Source: Paenibacillus sanguinis 2301083 = DSM 16941
GTDB taxonomy: Bacteria > Bacillota > Bacilli > Paenibacillales > Paenibacillaceae
Reading direction: 5' to 3'
DNA length: 64,000 bases
Assembly (NCBI RefSeq): GCF_000374825.1
Contig: NZ_KB895379.1
Location: 248,001-312,000 of the forward strand
The notes beneath the pieces are model-generated. The model searched no databases and had not been told where the DNA came from. It saw only the letters and a program-made list of their open reading frames with translations. Shown in pieces: positions 28,250-37,312 of this stretch. The stretch's first letter is position 1. Each line of letters begins with the position of its first letter. The position numbers and the translations under genes were made by a program.

Positions 28250-30865
28250 TTATTTTTCAAATCTTCCGTAGAAGGCATCGCGGTAGACTTCAGCCAGTTC
28301 GGTTACGAGTGGCAGCTTAGGATTGGCCGTTGTACATTGGTCTTCAAATGCACGGTCTGCCAGGTAGTCAACACGCGATTCGAAATCCTTTGGATCAAAT
28401 CCAAGCTCTTGGAAAGTTTCCGGAATGCCCAGCTTCTTATTCATATCGCGAATAGCTTTGATCAGGCTCTTGACGCCTTCTTCAGTAGTCCGGGCAGGCA
28501 GACCCAGAATACGAGCAATCTCTGCATAACGCTCATCAGCAATAAAGTTGGTGTACTTAGGCCAAGCGGCAAATTTCGTTGGCTTCATAGCATTGTAGCG
28601 AATGACATGCGGCAGCAGAATCGCATTGGTGCGTCCATGAGCCGTATGATATTGGCCGCCCCATTTGTGCGCCAAGCTGTGGTTAATGCCCAGGAATGCA
28701 TTCGAGAAAGCCATCCCGGCAATAGTTGAAGCATTATGCATTTTTTCGCGAGCCAGCTTATCTCCAGTCAATGCTGATTGTTCCAGATATTCGAACACCA
28801 ATTGAATCGCTTTGATGGCTAACCCGTCTGTATAGTCATTGGCCATTACGGACACATAAGCTTCAATAGCATGAGTCAATACATCCATACCGGTGTCAGC
28901 CACGGCTGTCTTCGGCAAGCTGTAGACAAATACAGGGTCGATGATAGCCACGTCTGGCGTCAGCTCGTAGTCAGCCAAAGGATATTTGGTGTTACCATTG
29001 ATTTTATCAGTGATTACGGCAAACGAAGTTACTTCGGAGCCTGTACCGGACGTTGTCGGAATCGCTACGAATTTAGCTTTGCGTCCCAGTTTTGGATACT
29101 TGTAAAGACGTTTGCGGATATCCATAAATTTTTGTTTCAGGTTAAAGAAGTCTTCATCCGGATATTCGTAGAACAACCACATTCCCTTGGCAGCATCCAT
29201 CGGCGAACCGCCGCCGAGTGCGATAATGCAGTCCGGCTGGAACCTTGCCATCATCTCAGTACCACGTTCTACCGTTGTTGTCGATGGATCAGGCTCGACC
29301 TCGGAGAATACTTCGATAGCGACTGGTGTTTGACGTTGACGCAGGTAATGCTCCAATCTTTCTACATATCCCAGCTTAACCATCATTGGGTCAGTAACAA
29401 TCAATACACGCGAGATATCCGGCATTTTGGCAAGATACTGAGTCGAGTTCTTTTCAAAGTAAATTTTGCTTGGCACTTTAAACCATTGCATATTCACGGT
29501 ACGACGATTCACCCTTTTCACATTGATCAGATTGACGGCTGTTACGTTTGACGATGTGGAGTTGCGTCCATAAGATCCGCAGCCCAGTGTCAACGACGGC
29601 AGGTTGGAGTTGTAGATGTCGCCGATACCGCCTTGCGAAGAAGGCTGATTGACCAGGACCCGGCATGTTGGCATCCGATCAGAGAAGCTTTGAATGATGT
29701 CCTCGTTATTCGAATGAATGACCGAAGAGTGACCCATGCCTCCGAAATGAACAATCTCAAGCGCACGCTCGATGCCTTGCTCGGCATTTTTCACTTTGTA
29801 GCAAGCCAGAACCGGGCTCAGCTTTTCGGCAGACAGCGGGAATTTCGTTCCAACACCTTCGATTTCAGCTACCAGAATTTTAGTGCCTGCCGGTACATCA
29901 ATGCCGCACATTTCGGCAATTTTGCTGGCTGGTTGCCCAACGATCGCCGGATTTACAGCACATTTCTCAGCAATGATAGCGCCTGCGGTTAATTTAGCTG
30001 CTTCATCCTTATTAACGAAGTAACAGCCATTAGCGATCATTTTCTTCTTGACTTGATCGAAGACAGGCTCTTCGATAATTACCGCTTGTTCAGAAGCACA
30101 GATCATGCCGTTATCAAATGTTTTGGAAAGGATCAGGTCGTTAACCGCTTGGTTAATATCGGCACTTTTCTCAATGAAGCAAGGCACGTTACCAGGACCT
30201 ACGCCAAGCGCCGGTTTGCCGCAGCTATATGCCGCCTTCACCATCGCCGAACCCCCGGTTGCCAAAATGCAAGCCACATCAGGATGATTCATCAACGCAT
30301 TGGTACGGTCCATCGACGGATTCTCAATCCATTGGATGCAATCTGCAGGAGCGCCATGCTTCACCGCAGCTTCCAGCAATATTTTAGCGGCTTCCGCGCT
30401 ACAAGCTTGTGCGGATGGATGGAAGCCGAAGATGATCGGATTACGAGTCTTGATTGCAATTAAGGCTTTGAAGATGGTCGTCGAGGTCGGGTTGGTTACC
30501 GGAGTAATCCCCATGATGATTCCGACGGGCTCGGCAATCTTCTGGAAGCTGTCGAAATCGTTGTCTTCGATAACGCCTACCGTTTTGTCATATTTGATGC
30601 TGTGGTAGATGTACTCGGTAGCAAACATGTTCTTGATGATCTTGTCTTCGTAAACACCACGTCCGGTTTCTTCAATCGCCAGCTTTGCCAGGTGCATATG
30701 CTTGTCGAGTCCAGCCAGCGCCATAGCTTGTACGATGCTGTCAATTTGCTCTTGGTTCATGCTCATGAAAGCCTCGGATGCTTTTTTACCCTTGTTGATC
30801 AAAGTTTGAATGTAGTCCTCTGCAGTGGGTTGAGTTTTTGCTGCCACTTCGTTTTTAACGGCCAT
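28250..30865 (-). CDS. adhE: Bifunctional acetaldehyde-CoA / alcohol dehydrogenase AdhE
   Basis: About 871 residues from the ATG at 30865 ([10 protein letters not shown]), nine bases after AGGAGG; upstream in-frame ATGs at 30874 and 30940 are poorly placed. The N-terminal half is a CoA-acylating aldehyde dehydrogenase (catalytic Cys in NGMICASEQ, about 256; [10 protein letters not shown]). The C-terminal half is an iron-dependent alcohol dehydrogenase with [26 protein letters not shown] and the iron-binding His and Asp in [20 protein letters not shown] and HGRTNA. Known: reduces acetyl-CoA to ethanol and recycles NADH during fermentation. Fnr-type boxes lie upstream. Confidence 0.97.
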   Translation of the reverse strand: MAVKNEVAAKTQPTAEDYIQTLINKGKKASEAFMSMNQEQIDSIVQAMALAGLDKHMHLAKLAIEETGRGVYEDKIIKNMFATEYIYHSIKYDKTVGVIEDNDFDSFQKIAEPVGIIMGITPVTNPTSTTIFKALIAIKTRNPIIFGFHPSAQACSAEAAKILLEAAVKHGAPADCIQWIENPSMDRTNALMNHPDVACILATGGSAMVKAAYSCGKPALGVGPGNVPCFIEKSADINQAVNDLILSKTFDNGMICASEQAVIIEEPVFDQVKKKMIANGCYFVNKDEAAKLTAGAIIAEKCAVNPAIVGQPASKIAEMCGIDVPAGTKILVAEIEGVGTKFPLSAEKLSPVLACYKVKNAEQGIERALEIVHFGGMGHSSVIHSNNEDIIQSFSDRMPTCRVLVNQPSSQGGIGDIYNSNLPSLTLGCGSYGRNSTSSNVTAVNLINVKRVNRRTVNMQWFKVPSKIYFEKNSTQYLAKMPDISRVLIVTDPMMVKLGYVERLEHYLRQRQTPVAIEVFSEVEPDPSTTTVERGTEMMARFQPDCIIALGGGSPMDAAKGMWLFYEYPDEDFFNLKQKFMDIRKRLYKYPKLGRKAKFVAIPTTSGTGSEVTSFAVITDKINGNTKYPLADYELTPDVAIIDPVFVYSLPKTAVADTGMDVLTHAIEAYVSVMANDYTDGLAIKAIQLVFEYLEQSALTGDKLAREKMHNASTIAGMAFSNAFLGINHSLAHKWGGQYHTAHGRTNAILLPHVIRYNAMKPTKFAAWPKYTNFIADERYAEIARILGLPARTTEEGVKSLIKAIRDMNKKLGIPETFQELGFDPKDFESRVDYLADRAFEDQCTTANPKLPLVTELAEVYRDAFYGRFEK

Positions 30866-30925
30866 CTCTCTCATCCTCCTAAAAGTAGTAAGGAAGTGCC
30901 TGCTGTGGGTGAAAGTTTCTAATAT

Positions 30926-31031
30926 AGTGAAAATTTTCACTTACAGGTCCAACCTTCGGAAGCTGATGTGCTTCTCTTTATGGTTTGATCATATCACAGC
31001 GTTTTTCGTTTGTATAGTGAATTATTTCACA
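30926..31031 (-). promoter_or_regulatory. adhE promoter with Fnr-type boxes
   Basis: AGTGAATTATTTCACA (31016-31031) is centred about 42 bases upstream of the start predicted from a TATGAT -10 at 30988-30993, the same layout as pflB. A second box, AGTGAAAATTTTCACT (30926-30941), lies inside the leader, close to the ribosome site, where it could repress. Confidence 0.8.
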
Positions 31032-31175
31032 TACTTTAAAAAGATTGAAACTTTTCACTTGTTCTGATTTTATTTTCATATATACTTTACATTAGTGTTG
31101 TTTTTTCAGGTCATTCAAGCAGCCTTTTTCTGCCTTTATTTTTGCCGTTGGGATTGCGTATGCTTTTTTTTATAA

Positions 31176-31191
31176 AGTGAATTTTCTCACA
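31176..31191. promoter_or_regulatory. Fnr-type box between adhE and fnr
   Basis: AGTGAATTTTCTCACA. It is about 125 bases upstream of the fnr start codon and about 200 from the adhE start site, so it could act on either, possibly in fnr autoregulation. A TATAAT lies at 31252-31257 before fnr but has no obvious -35. Confidence 0.6.
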
Positions 31192-31302
31192 ATGTTGAAA
31201 TTTCGACACTTTTTCAGCCTTTACGAGTCCCAAAAATCAAAAGAAACGTTATATAATTAATTTAAAATTTTCAGAAAAATTTGGAGTACAAAGGGGAAAT
31301 CA

Positions 31303-32022
31303 ATGATGAGTGAAATTGTAAGTGCCACCCTGCCCCGCGGCAATACGAGCTGTTTCACAGAGCAAAACTTCAACCGCCTTCTTGTCACAATGAAAGACAA
31401 AGCATATCCCGAGGGAACGCATTTGTTCTGGGAAGGTGATTTTTCCGATAAACTGTTTTACATCAAGCGTGGCCGTGTGAAATTGACCAAATCCACCGAT
31501 GAAGGCAAGGAATTGATTCTTTATATGTACGGTCGCGGCGATATGGTTGGGCAAGCCGACCCTTTCTTCAGTACGAAGCACAGCTTCACCGCCGAGATTA
31601 TTGAAGATTGTGAAGTTGGCGTGATCGAGCAGAAGGATCTGGAGATTATGATTTGCCAGCATTGCGATTTTGCCATCGACTTTATGAAATGGATGGGTAT
31701 TCATCATCGGTTGACGCAAACCAAGTTCCGTGACTTGATGATGTACGGCAAGCCGGGTGCGCTCTGCTCCACACTGATTCGCCTCAGCAATACGTATGGC
31801 GAGCCGCATGGAGACAACATTTTGATCAACAAGAAGATAACGCATACAGATTTGTCTAATATGATTGGCGCTACGCGAGAAAGTGTTAACCGTATGCTAA
31901 GTGATCTTCGCAAGAAAGATGCATTGGAATACGAGAACGGCATGATTGTAATCAAAGACCTCGTTATGCTGCAGGATATTTGCCACTGCGAATTGTGCCC
32001 TAATGAAATTTGCCGCATTTAA
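31303..32022 (+). CDS. fnr: Anaerobic regulator Fnr (Crp/Fnr family, Bacillus type)
   Basis: 239 residues. The cyclic-nucleotide-binding-like beta barrel covers about 20-140 (GTHLFWEGDFSDKLFYIKRG). The DNA-binding helix-turn-helix (THTDLSNMIGATRESVNRML) has the E-x2-S/N-R pattern that reads TGTGA. The C-terminal tail HCELCPNEICRI holds Cys227, 229, 232 and 237. Known: Bacillus Fnr binds a [4Fe-4S] cluster through three C-terminal cysteines spaced C-x2-C-x4-C; C229/C232/C237 match this exactly, with C227 extra. Expected to activate pflBA, adhE and nirBDC without oxygen. The ribosome site AAAGGGG precedes a double ATG. Confidence 0.93.
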   Translation: MMSEIVSATLPRGNTSCFTEQNFNRLLVTMKDKAYPEGTHLFWEGDFSDKLFYIKRGRVKLTKSTDEGKELILYMYGRGDMVGQADPFFSTKHSFTAEIIEDCEVGVIEQKDLEIMICQHCDFAIDFMKWMGIHHRLTQTKFRDLMMYGKPGALCSTLIRLSNTYGEPHGDNILINKKITHTDLSNMIGATRESVNRMLSDLRKKDALEYENGMIVIKDLVMLQDICHCELCPNEICRI

Positions 32023-32054
32023 TCCATCGGCTTTGCTATAGCTCTCAGCCTGTT

Positions 32055-32092
32055 ACAACCGTCCCCCCGGTTTGTTGGTGACGGTTTTTTTG
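32055..32092 (+). terminator. Terminator after fnr
   Basis: AACCGTC (32057-32063) pairs with GACGGTT (32080-32086), followed by a T-run. Confidence 0.85.
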
Positions 32093-32119
32093 CTGTGCAG
32101 TGGTTCTTAGCTGCAAGCT

Positions 32120-32163
32120 GCGATTAATAATCAAGGCTCCGCTGCTAAATGCAGAGGAGCCAG
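32120..32163 (-). terminator. Terminator of the nirBDC operon
   Basis: Minus-strand GGCTCCTCTGC pairs with GCAGCGGAGCC (32135-32161), followed by TTGATTATT. Confidence 0.7.
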
Positions 32164-32218
32164 ATTCCGTTCTATTATAACTTGGCCTTATAGCTCATTG
32201 AACATAGGTTGATACGCT

Positions 32219-33001
32219 CTATGGTCGTTTACGCAGCGGAGAGACAAACCAGTAGGCCATGCCTACGAATACAGCGCCGCCGACCATATTCCCCAGCGTA
32301 ACCGGCACCATATTATGCGCCCATCCCGCAAGCGTAATTGTCTCTGGATGATTGGGCAACAAGAGTGACAGGCTTAATAATGTCATGTTGGCTACACTAT
32401 GCTCGTAACCACTCGCGATAAACGCATAGAGGCACCACCACAGCAGCACCAGCTTCGCGATATCTTCCTTTGTCCGATTAGCCATCCATAAAGAAAGACA
32501 TACCAGCCAGTTACACAGAATACCCCGGAAAAACAACTCCGTCACAGGCGCGCTCATCTTTTTAGCAGAAGCGGCAAATATTAAGTGCTCCGGTGTGGCG
32601 CTCTTGAATAGTCCGCTACCGACAATTAACAGGCAGAGCAATACTGCCCCGGCCAGATTGCCCAAAAATACGAGACTCCAGTTCTTGGCCGTGTCGCGCA
32701 CCGTCGTACGTCTTGCCAAGGTGCTTATGGTAAAAAACATATTATTGCCCGTAAACAACTCAGAGCCAGCAAAGACAACCAGGGTCAATGCCAAGCCAAA
32801 GGACATCCCCATCAGCATCATTTGATAGGGGGACTTCTCAGCCGCAAGTGGAGCCCCGATGCTAAAGATTAAAATAATGGCTAAGCCCACATAAGCACCG
32901 GCCATCATTGCCGATACAAAATACCTGAGCAAGCTTTCATTCATTTTATCCTTCTTTTTGACGGCTGATTCCACTAGCGCTTCTATATTAGAAGAAAACA
33001 A
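32219..33001 (-). CDS. nirC: Formate/nitrite transporter family protein, probably nitrite channel NirC
   Basis: About 260 residues. The TTG at 33001 (then FSSNIEALVESA) is favoured by a GGGAGGGG six bases upstream; an ATG at 33028 lies at the foot of a hairpin and has no site. Six membrane helices of the FNT fold, with GSELFTGNNMFF and NLAGAVLL at the repeat centres and an asparagine-rich VANMTLLS near the end. Known: FNT proteins conduct formate or nitrite. The place after nirB-nirD favours nitrite, though pfl genes nearby leave formate possible. Confidence 0.9.
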   Translation of the reverse strand: MFSSNIEALVESAVKKKDKMNESLLRYFVSAMMAGAYVGLAIILIFSIGAPLAAEKSPYQMMLMGMSFGLALTLVVFAGSELFTGNNMFFTISTLARRTTVRDTAKNWSLVFLGNLAGAVLLCLLIVGSGLFKSATPEHLIFAASAKKMSAPVTELFFRGILCNWLVCLSLWMANRTKEDIAKLVLLWWCLYAFIASGYEHSVANMTLLSLSLLLPNHPETITLAGWAHNMVPVTLGNMVGGAVFVGMAYWFVSPLRKRP

Positions 33002-33029
33002 TGGCTTCCCCTCCCTGTAAATATACATA

Positions 33030-33060
33030 AGCGCGGTGTTCCGATTCTTCCCACCGCGCC
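33030..33060 (-). repeat. Hairpin between nirD and nirC
   Basis: GCGCGGTG pairs with CACCGCGC on the minus strand, without a strong T-run. It probably lowers transcription into nirC or protects the upstream message. Confidence 0.55.
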
Positions 33061-33073
33061 CAGATGATCGCTT

Positions 33074-33418
33074 TTAAACCTGTTCCTGCAGCGCTGCTAC
33101 CCAGACCTGATCGTTCTCCACCTTGACTGGTACTATATGAAGCTGCCCGCTATCCGGAGCTTGAACCTGGCCGCTTGTCAAATCAATCTTCCAATCATAC
33201 AGCGGATCGTATAAATAATGACCTGACACGATTCCTTCAGCAATAGGCCCTCCCTTAGGATGCGGGCTTTGATTCAACGCGGCGAAGATTTGATCATTCG
33301 AGGTGCGGAAGACTGCAATCTGCTGTCCTTCTACTTCAATTACTCGCCCGATTTGTGGCAGGAATTCCTCTACCGGACCTGCCAGATAAAATTGTTCTTT
33401 CATCTCCCGACTCTTCAT
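33074..33418 (-). CDS. nirD: Nitrite reductase small subunit NirD
   Basis: About 114 residues. Rieske-like ferredoxin fold without iron ligands: the C-x-H and C-x2-H pairs of true Rieske proteins are replaced (QSPHPKGGP, LYDPLYDWKIDL), as is known for NirD. Start uncertain: ATG 33418 lies nine bases after AGGGAG, while an ATG at 33442 overlaps the nirB stop (TAATG) and could be reached by re-initiation. Partner of the NirB large subunit in NADH-dependent reduction of nitrite to ammonia. Confidence 0.9.
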   Translation of the reverse strand: MKSREMKEQFYLAGPVEEFLPQIGRVIEVEGQQIAVFRTSNDQIFAALNQSPHPKGGPIAEGIVSGHYLYDPLYDWKIDLTSGQVQAPDSGQLHIVPVKVENDQVWVAALQEQV

Positions 33419-33441
33419 CGTCATGCTCTCCCTTCGTATCA

Positions 33442-35880
33442 TTAGTTCAACTGGTTGCTGACTTCCAGGCTGTGGAACAATTTGTCCCGGCTTCCTTCAT
33501 CCTTTAACATCTTCTTCCATGGGTCAGTCACCTGCTCCAATGCAAATTCGATCCGTCCCATAAGCTGCTTCCGATTCTCGATATCCTCAACTATTACGGC
33601 ATGGATATGCTCCAACCCCATGCGCTCTACCCATTCCGACGTTCTTTCCAGATAATTGCCGGTTTCGCGGTAATATTGCATGATGGCTCCGCATAATTCA
33701 ATCAGCTCTTCGTCCGTCTTGACCTTGCAAAGCGAATCGGCCAGTCGCGCCTTGATGCCACCGTTGCCGCCGATAAAGACCTCCCAGCCCCCATCGTTAC
33801 CCACAATGCCAATGTCCTTGGTACATGACTCGGCACAATTGCGTGGGCAGCCGTTAACAGCCATTTTAAACTTCGCAGGAAAATCAAGCCGCTCAAATTT
33901 ACGCTCAAGCAAGGCTCCCATCCCCATTGAATCCTGGGTACCGAATCGGCAGAACTGGGAGCCAACGCAGGTTTTCACCGTCCGCAGCGACTTGGCATAG
34001 GCGTAGCCTGAAGGCATGTTGAGCTCCTCCCATACTTTAGGCACGTCTTCCTTCTTCACTCCGATCAAATCAAGGCGCTGGCCGCCCGTAACCTTTACTA
34101 CCTTCACGTCATATTTGAGGGAAACATCAGCAATTTTTTTCAAGTCCTCCGGTGTCGTAACCCCCCCATACATCCGCGGCACAACCGTATACGTACCGTC
34201 CTTCTGAATATTGGCACTCATTCGTTCATTGACAAAACGTGATTCCTTCTCGTCCTCATGCGTATCCGGATATACCATGCCCAGATAATAGTTGATGGCC
34301 GGCCGGCACTTGGAGCAACCCTCCGGTTGATCCCAGCCCAGTACATTCATGACCTCTTTGGTCGTTTGCAGACCCTTCTCCTTGATTTCCGCAACAATCT
34401 CATCCCGGCTCAGTGTTGTGCAACCACAGATGCCCTGCTTGGCCGTTTGCGTGAAGCCATCGCCCAATACATATTGCAATATTTGCTCAACGACCGGTTT
34501 ACAGCCGCCGCAGGAGCGGGTAGCCCCTGTGCAAGCCTTAATTTCATCCACCGTCGTCAAGCCTTGGGTCGTAATGACCTCGACAATAGTCCCCTTTGTT
34601 ACTCCGTTGCAGCCGCACACAATTTCATCATCGGCCATCGCTTCCACAGAAGCGCCCTTCTTGCCGCCTTCACCACAGCAACCGGTTCCCATTAATGAGC
34701 CGTATAATTCCTCGGTCATCTCCGCCTGCTGCTTGATCAGCTTTTGAAGCTCGGCTGAATCGGAAATATCTCCAAAGAGCACCGCGCCCACCAGCTTGCC
34801 ATCTTTCAGCAATATTTTCTTATAGGTACGCTTCCACTCGTCCTTGCTTACAATTACCGTATGCTCTGGTCCATCCAGAAACTCTCCGGTAGAGAACACG
34901 TCAACTCCGGAAATTTTCAACTTGGTCGATACGACTGAACCAACATACGGAGCAGTCTCGACCCCACTGATATGCTTGGCCATCACCATGCCCTGCTCGA
35001 ACAACGGAGCAACCAGTCCATAGCAAATTCCCCGATGCTCCGTGCATTCTCCAACCGAATAGACGCCTTCCAGCGACGTTTGCATGAAATCATCGACTAC
35101 GATTCCCCGATTGACCGCAAGTCCGCTTGCTTGGGCAACCGCTACATTAGGCTTGATGCCTACCGCCATCACGACGAACTCGGCTGCAAGCTCAGTTCCA
35201 TCGGCGAACCGCAGACCAGTTACCCTCACATCCCCCAGCAGCTCCGAGGTTTGCGCACCCATCTTGAATTTAATTCCCTGACGTTCCAGTTCAGCCTTCA
35301 ACATGCTTGAAGCTTGGGGATCAAGCTGACGTTCCATCAGGTCGTCCATCAAGTGGACCACCGTTACGTCCATGCCCAGCTGAACCAGCCCTTTGGCTGC
35401 CTCTAAACCAAGCAATCCGCCACCGATAACCGCAGCCTTCTTGTAGGTTTTTGCCGCATCCAGCATCTGCTCACAATCGGCGATATCACGGAATCCCACA
35501 ACTCCTTCTTTATCGCTGCCGGGAATCGGTAATATAAATGAATTTGAGCCAGTAGCAATCAATACCTTATCATAAGGTACGCGTTGCCCATTCTCCGCCA
35601 CAACCTCCTTGGCCTCTGCATCTATACGCTCCACAATTGTTCCGAGATGCAATGTAATGTCATTGTCCTTATACCAGTTCAAATCATTCAGTACAATATC
35701 ATCCATTGTCTTACTGCCTTCAAGTACATACGAGAGCATAATCCGGTTGTAATTGGGATAAGGCTCACTACCAAAGACGGTAATATCGAACTTTGATGTC
35801 AATTTGAGTATTTGCTCCACCGCGCTCATTCCGGCCATTCCGTTACCAATCACTATCAATTTCTCTTTGTCTTTATTCAT
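33442..35880 (-). CDS. nirB: NADH-dependent nitrite reductase large subunit NirB
   Basis: 812 residues. The N-terminal FAD/NAD(P) oxidoreductase (about 1-320: VIGNGMAGMSAVEQ, VIGGGLLGLEAAKGL) is followed by two BFD-like [2Fe-2S] segments (CGCNGVTKGTI ... CGGCKP and CGCTTLSRDEI ... CSKCRP). The C-terminal siroheme/[4Fe-4S] half has CVGSQFCRFGTQDS and NGCPRNCAESCTKDIG. Cytoplasmic assimilatory/detoxifying type. AGGAGGAG precedes the ATG. First gene of nirB-nirD-nirC, with an Fnr-type box upstream. No siroheme synthesis or nitrate reductase genes are in the window. Confidence 0.97.
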   Translation of the reverse strand: MNKDKEKLIVIGNGMAGMSAVEQILKLTSKFDITVFGSEPYPNYNRIMLSYVLEGSKTMDDIVLNDLNWYKDNDITLHLGTIVERIDAEAKEVVAENGQRVPYDKVLIATGSNSFILPIPGSDKEGVVGFRDIADCEQMLDAAKTYKKAAVIGGGLLGLEAAKGLVQLGMDVTVVHLMDDLMERQLDPQASSMLKAELERQGIKFKMGAQTSELLGDVRVTGLRFADGTELAAEFVVMAVGIKPNVAVAQASGLAVNRGIVVDDFMQTSLEGVYSVGECTEHRGICYGLVAPLFEQGMVMAKHISGVETAPYVGSVVSTKLKISGVDVFSTGEFLDGPEHTVIVSKDEWKRTYKKILLKDGKLVGAVLFGDISDSAELQKLIKQQAEMTEELYGSLMGTGCCGEGGKKGASVEAMADDEIVCGCNGVTKGTIVEVITTQGLTTVDEIKACTGATRSCGGCKPVVEQILQYVLGDGFTQTAKQGICGCTTLSRDEIVAEIKEKGLQTTKEVMNVLGWDQPEGCSKCRPAINYYLGMVYPDTHEDEKESRFVNERMSANIQKDGTYTVVPRMYGGVTTPEDLKKIADVSLKYDVKVVKVTGGQRLDLIGVKKEDVPKVWEELNMPSGYAYAKSLRTVKTCVGSQFCRFGTQDSMGMGALLERKFERLDFPAKFKMAVNGCPRNCAESCTKDIGIVGNDGGWEVFIGGNGGIKARLADSLCKVKTDEELIELCGAIMQYYRETGNYLERTSEWVERMGLEHIHAVIVEDIENRKQLMGRIEFALEQVTDPWKKMLKDEGSRDKLFHSLEVSNQLN

Positions 35881-35955
35881 TGATTTGCCTCCTCCTGTTC
35901 AAACTGACTTCACATCATGCAGCTTAAAGCTTCAAAATGAATCCTATACTAAAAG

Positions 35956-35996
35956 TGTATAACTCCAGAAAGAAGTTATTGTGATTCCATTCACAA
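35956..35996 (-). promoter_or_regulatory. nirB promoter with Fnr-type box
   Basis: TTGTGATTCCATTCACAA (35979-35996) is an almost ideal Fnr palindrome. A TATACA (35956-35961) lies downstream on the minus strand at close to the class II spacing, slightly too near. An adjoining TTCACAACTTTTGTGAA forms a second, inverted palindrome. The rest of 35997-36100 is AT-rich with no further recognisable element. Confidence 0.75.
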
Positions 35997-36102
35997 CTTT
36001 TGTGAAACGAATCATAATATACTGTCATACTTTTATCGATTATTGTGATATTAGTCATTGCTTTTCTCGACAAAAACTTTAATATCAGCGATGAATTCAG
36101 AG

Positions 36103-36137
36103 CAAAATAAAGAGGCCTCCCTTTCGGAAGACCTCTC
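36103..36137 (-). terminator. Terminator after the one-domain flavoprotein gene
   Basis: Minus-strand AGAGGTCTTCC / GGGAGGCCTCT with a GAAA loop and TTTATTTT after it. Confidence 0.85.
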
Positions 36138-36174
36138 TTGCAAGCGTAATAATTAAATCATGTATAATGAATGA

Positions 36175-36738
36175 TCATTTAAGTACATCATGGTCCACGT
36201 AACGTTCGCCATTTAATTCGCTGATCAATTCAATCGCAACCTTGGCGCCATCCCCGGCGGTAATGATTGTATGCACACTCACACCAGCCACAGTTCCTGC
36301 TGCCCAAACACGCGGTATGCTGGTACGGCCTTCACCATCTGTAGCAATCACTTTCTTGATGCGAGGTTCGCGACCTTCCTTAAGCTCCAGGCCGGTAGCG
36401 CTTGCAAGTTCCGTGATCGCACCTGTTGCCAGAATGATATGAGAGGCTTCGTAGCTGCGGCCAGATTCCGTCTTCAGGGTGACCTTGGAGCCACCATTGG
36501 TATCGATCGCAATTACCTTTTCCTCAATGAATTTAGCGCCGAATTTCTCAGCCTGTTCCCGTCCGATCTTCAGCAAGTCAGGTCCGGAAATCTCCTTGGC
36601 ACCATAATGATTTTCAATCCATGCCCGTTTAGTCATGCTGGCGTTGCCGTCCAGGACGAGCGTCTCTTTCCCCGCCTTGGCCAAAAAGAGTGCTGCACTG
36701 GCTCCGGCCGGCCCTGCTCCAATTACAATAATCTCAGC
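36175..36738 (-). CDS. Single-domain FAD-dependent oxidoreductase (thioredoxin-reductase-like)
   Basis: About 187 residues, far shorter than thioredoxin reductase (about 310). It has the FAD-binding GAGPAGASAALFL at the N-terminus, ILATGAI in the middle and VWAAGTVAGVSVHTI... with AGDGAKVAIE at the end, so the FAD domain is complete. The NAD(P)-binding insert and the redox CxxC are missing. GTG at 36738 is the likely start. Probably cotranscribed with the HxlR regulator 63 bases upstream. Known relatives are little studied; a partner protein may supply electrons. Function not assigned. Confidence 0.75.
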   Translation of the reverse strand, partial: AEIIVIGAGPAGASAALFLAKAGKETLVLDGNASMTKRAWIENHYGAKEISGPDLLKIGREQAEKFGAKFIEEKVIAIDTNGGSKVTLKTESGRSYEASHIILATGAITELASATGLELKEGREPRIKKVIATDGEGRTSIPRVWAAGTVAGVSVHTIITAGDGAKVAIELISELNGERYVDHDVLK

Positions 36739-36766
36739 CACAAGTACACCCACTTTCTATATTATT

Positions 36767-36797
36767 CATGCCGTTTCAGCTAGCCTGAAACGGCATG
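36767..36797. repeat. Perfect 13-bp inverted repeat between hxlR-type and flavoprotein genes
   Basis: CATGCCGTTTCAG (36767-36779) and CTGAAACGGCATG (36785-36797) with a five-base loop. No T-run follows on the minus strand, so it is more likely an attenuating or processing stem than a full terminator. Confidence 0.6.
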
Positions 36798-36801
36798 CCA
36801 A

Positions 36802-37119
36802 TCACTTAATCCATTCCGAAGCCCAACTCTGAACCTCTTCCATAACCGGACGCAATGCTCTTCCCTTGTCCGTCAATTCATATTCAATCCGCACCGGCGT
36901 TTCGGGATACACATGTCTTATTAGAATTCCTTCACATTCCAAATCCTTCATCCGTTCCGATAGCATCTTATCACTCATGGAAGGAATCTGATTGGAGATA
37001 TCCTTGAATCGCTTCGGCCCGCTCATCAGTGTCCTAATGATCAACCCGTTCCAGCGCTTGCCCAGAAAGGAAAAAGCCGATTCGAAACGCGGACACATCG
37101 CATGAGAATGCTCTTCCAT
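36802..37119 (-). CDS. HxlR-family redox-type regulator (YodB-like)
   Basis: 105 residues. The winged helix shows FLGKRWNGLIIRTLMSGPKR and MSDKMLSERMKDLE. The N-terminal MCPRFESAFSFLGKRW closely resembles Bacillus YodB/CatR, where the N-terminal cysteine senses quinones and diamide; here it is Cys9, with a second Cys in LECEG. GAGGTGA precedes the ATG. The neighbouring flavoprotein gene is the expected target. Inference: a thiol-reactive electrophile sensor. Confidence 0.85.
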   Translation of the reverse strand: MEEHSHAMCPRFESAFSFLGKRWNGLIIRTLMSGPKRFKDISNQIPSMSDKMLSERMKDLECEGILIRHVYPETPVRIEYELTDKGRALRPVMEEVQSWASEWIK

Positions 37120-37145
37120 AACATCACCTCATTAATCATGGCCAG

Positions 37146-37163
37146 CTAAATGCTTACATTTAG
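37146..37163. promoter_or_regulatory. Candidate operator of the HxlR-type regulator
   Basis: CTAAATG-CTTA-CATTTAG, a perfect 7-4-7 palindrome about 30 bases before the start codon, in the right place for autoregulation. Binding is inferred only from position and symmetry. Confidence 0.45.
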
Positions 37164-37221
37164 TTAGTATATATCATATTAGCATATTTAAACGAATAAA
37201 GTAAGGGGGAACCTTTCGGTT

Positions 37222-37252
37222 TAAAAAAACGGCCGCCTTGGCGACGGCCGCT
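37222..37252 (-). terminator. Terminator after the terC-family gene
   Basis: Minus-strand GC-rich stem (GCGGCCGTCGCC / GGCGGCCG) followed by seven T residues. Confidence 0.85.
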
Positions 37253-37312
37253 AATTACTATAGTATATTACATTCGCAGTGACTTATACCGGGCATACTT
37301 CAGGGCGAATTA

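Noticed and set aside
28250-30940. Longer AdhE start at 30940
   Set aside because: The extra 25 residues (with FTILETFTHSRH) lie in the Fnr-box region upstream of a good AGGAGG and are not AdhE-like.
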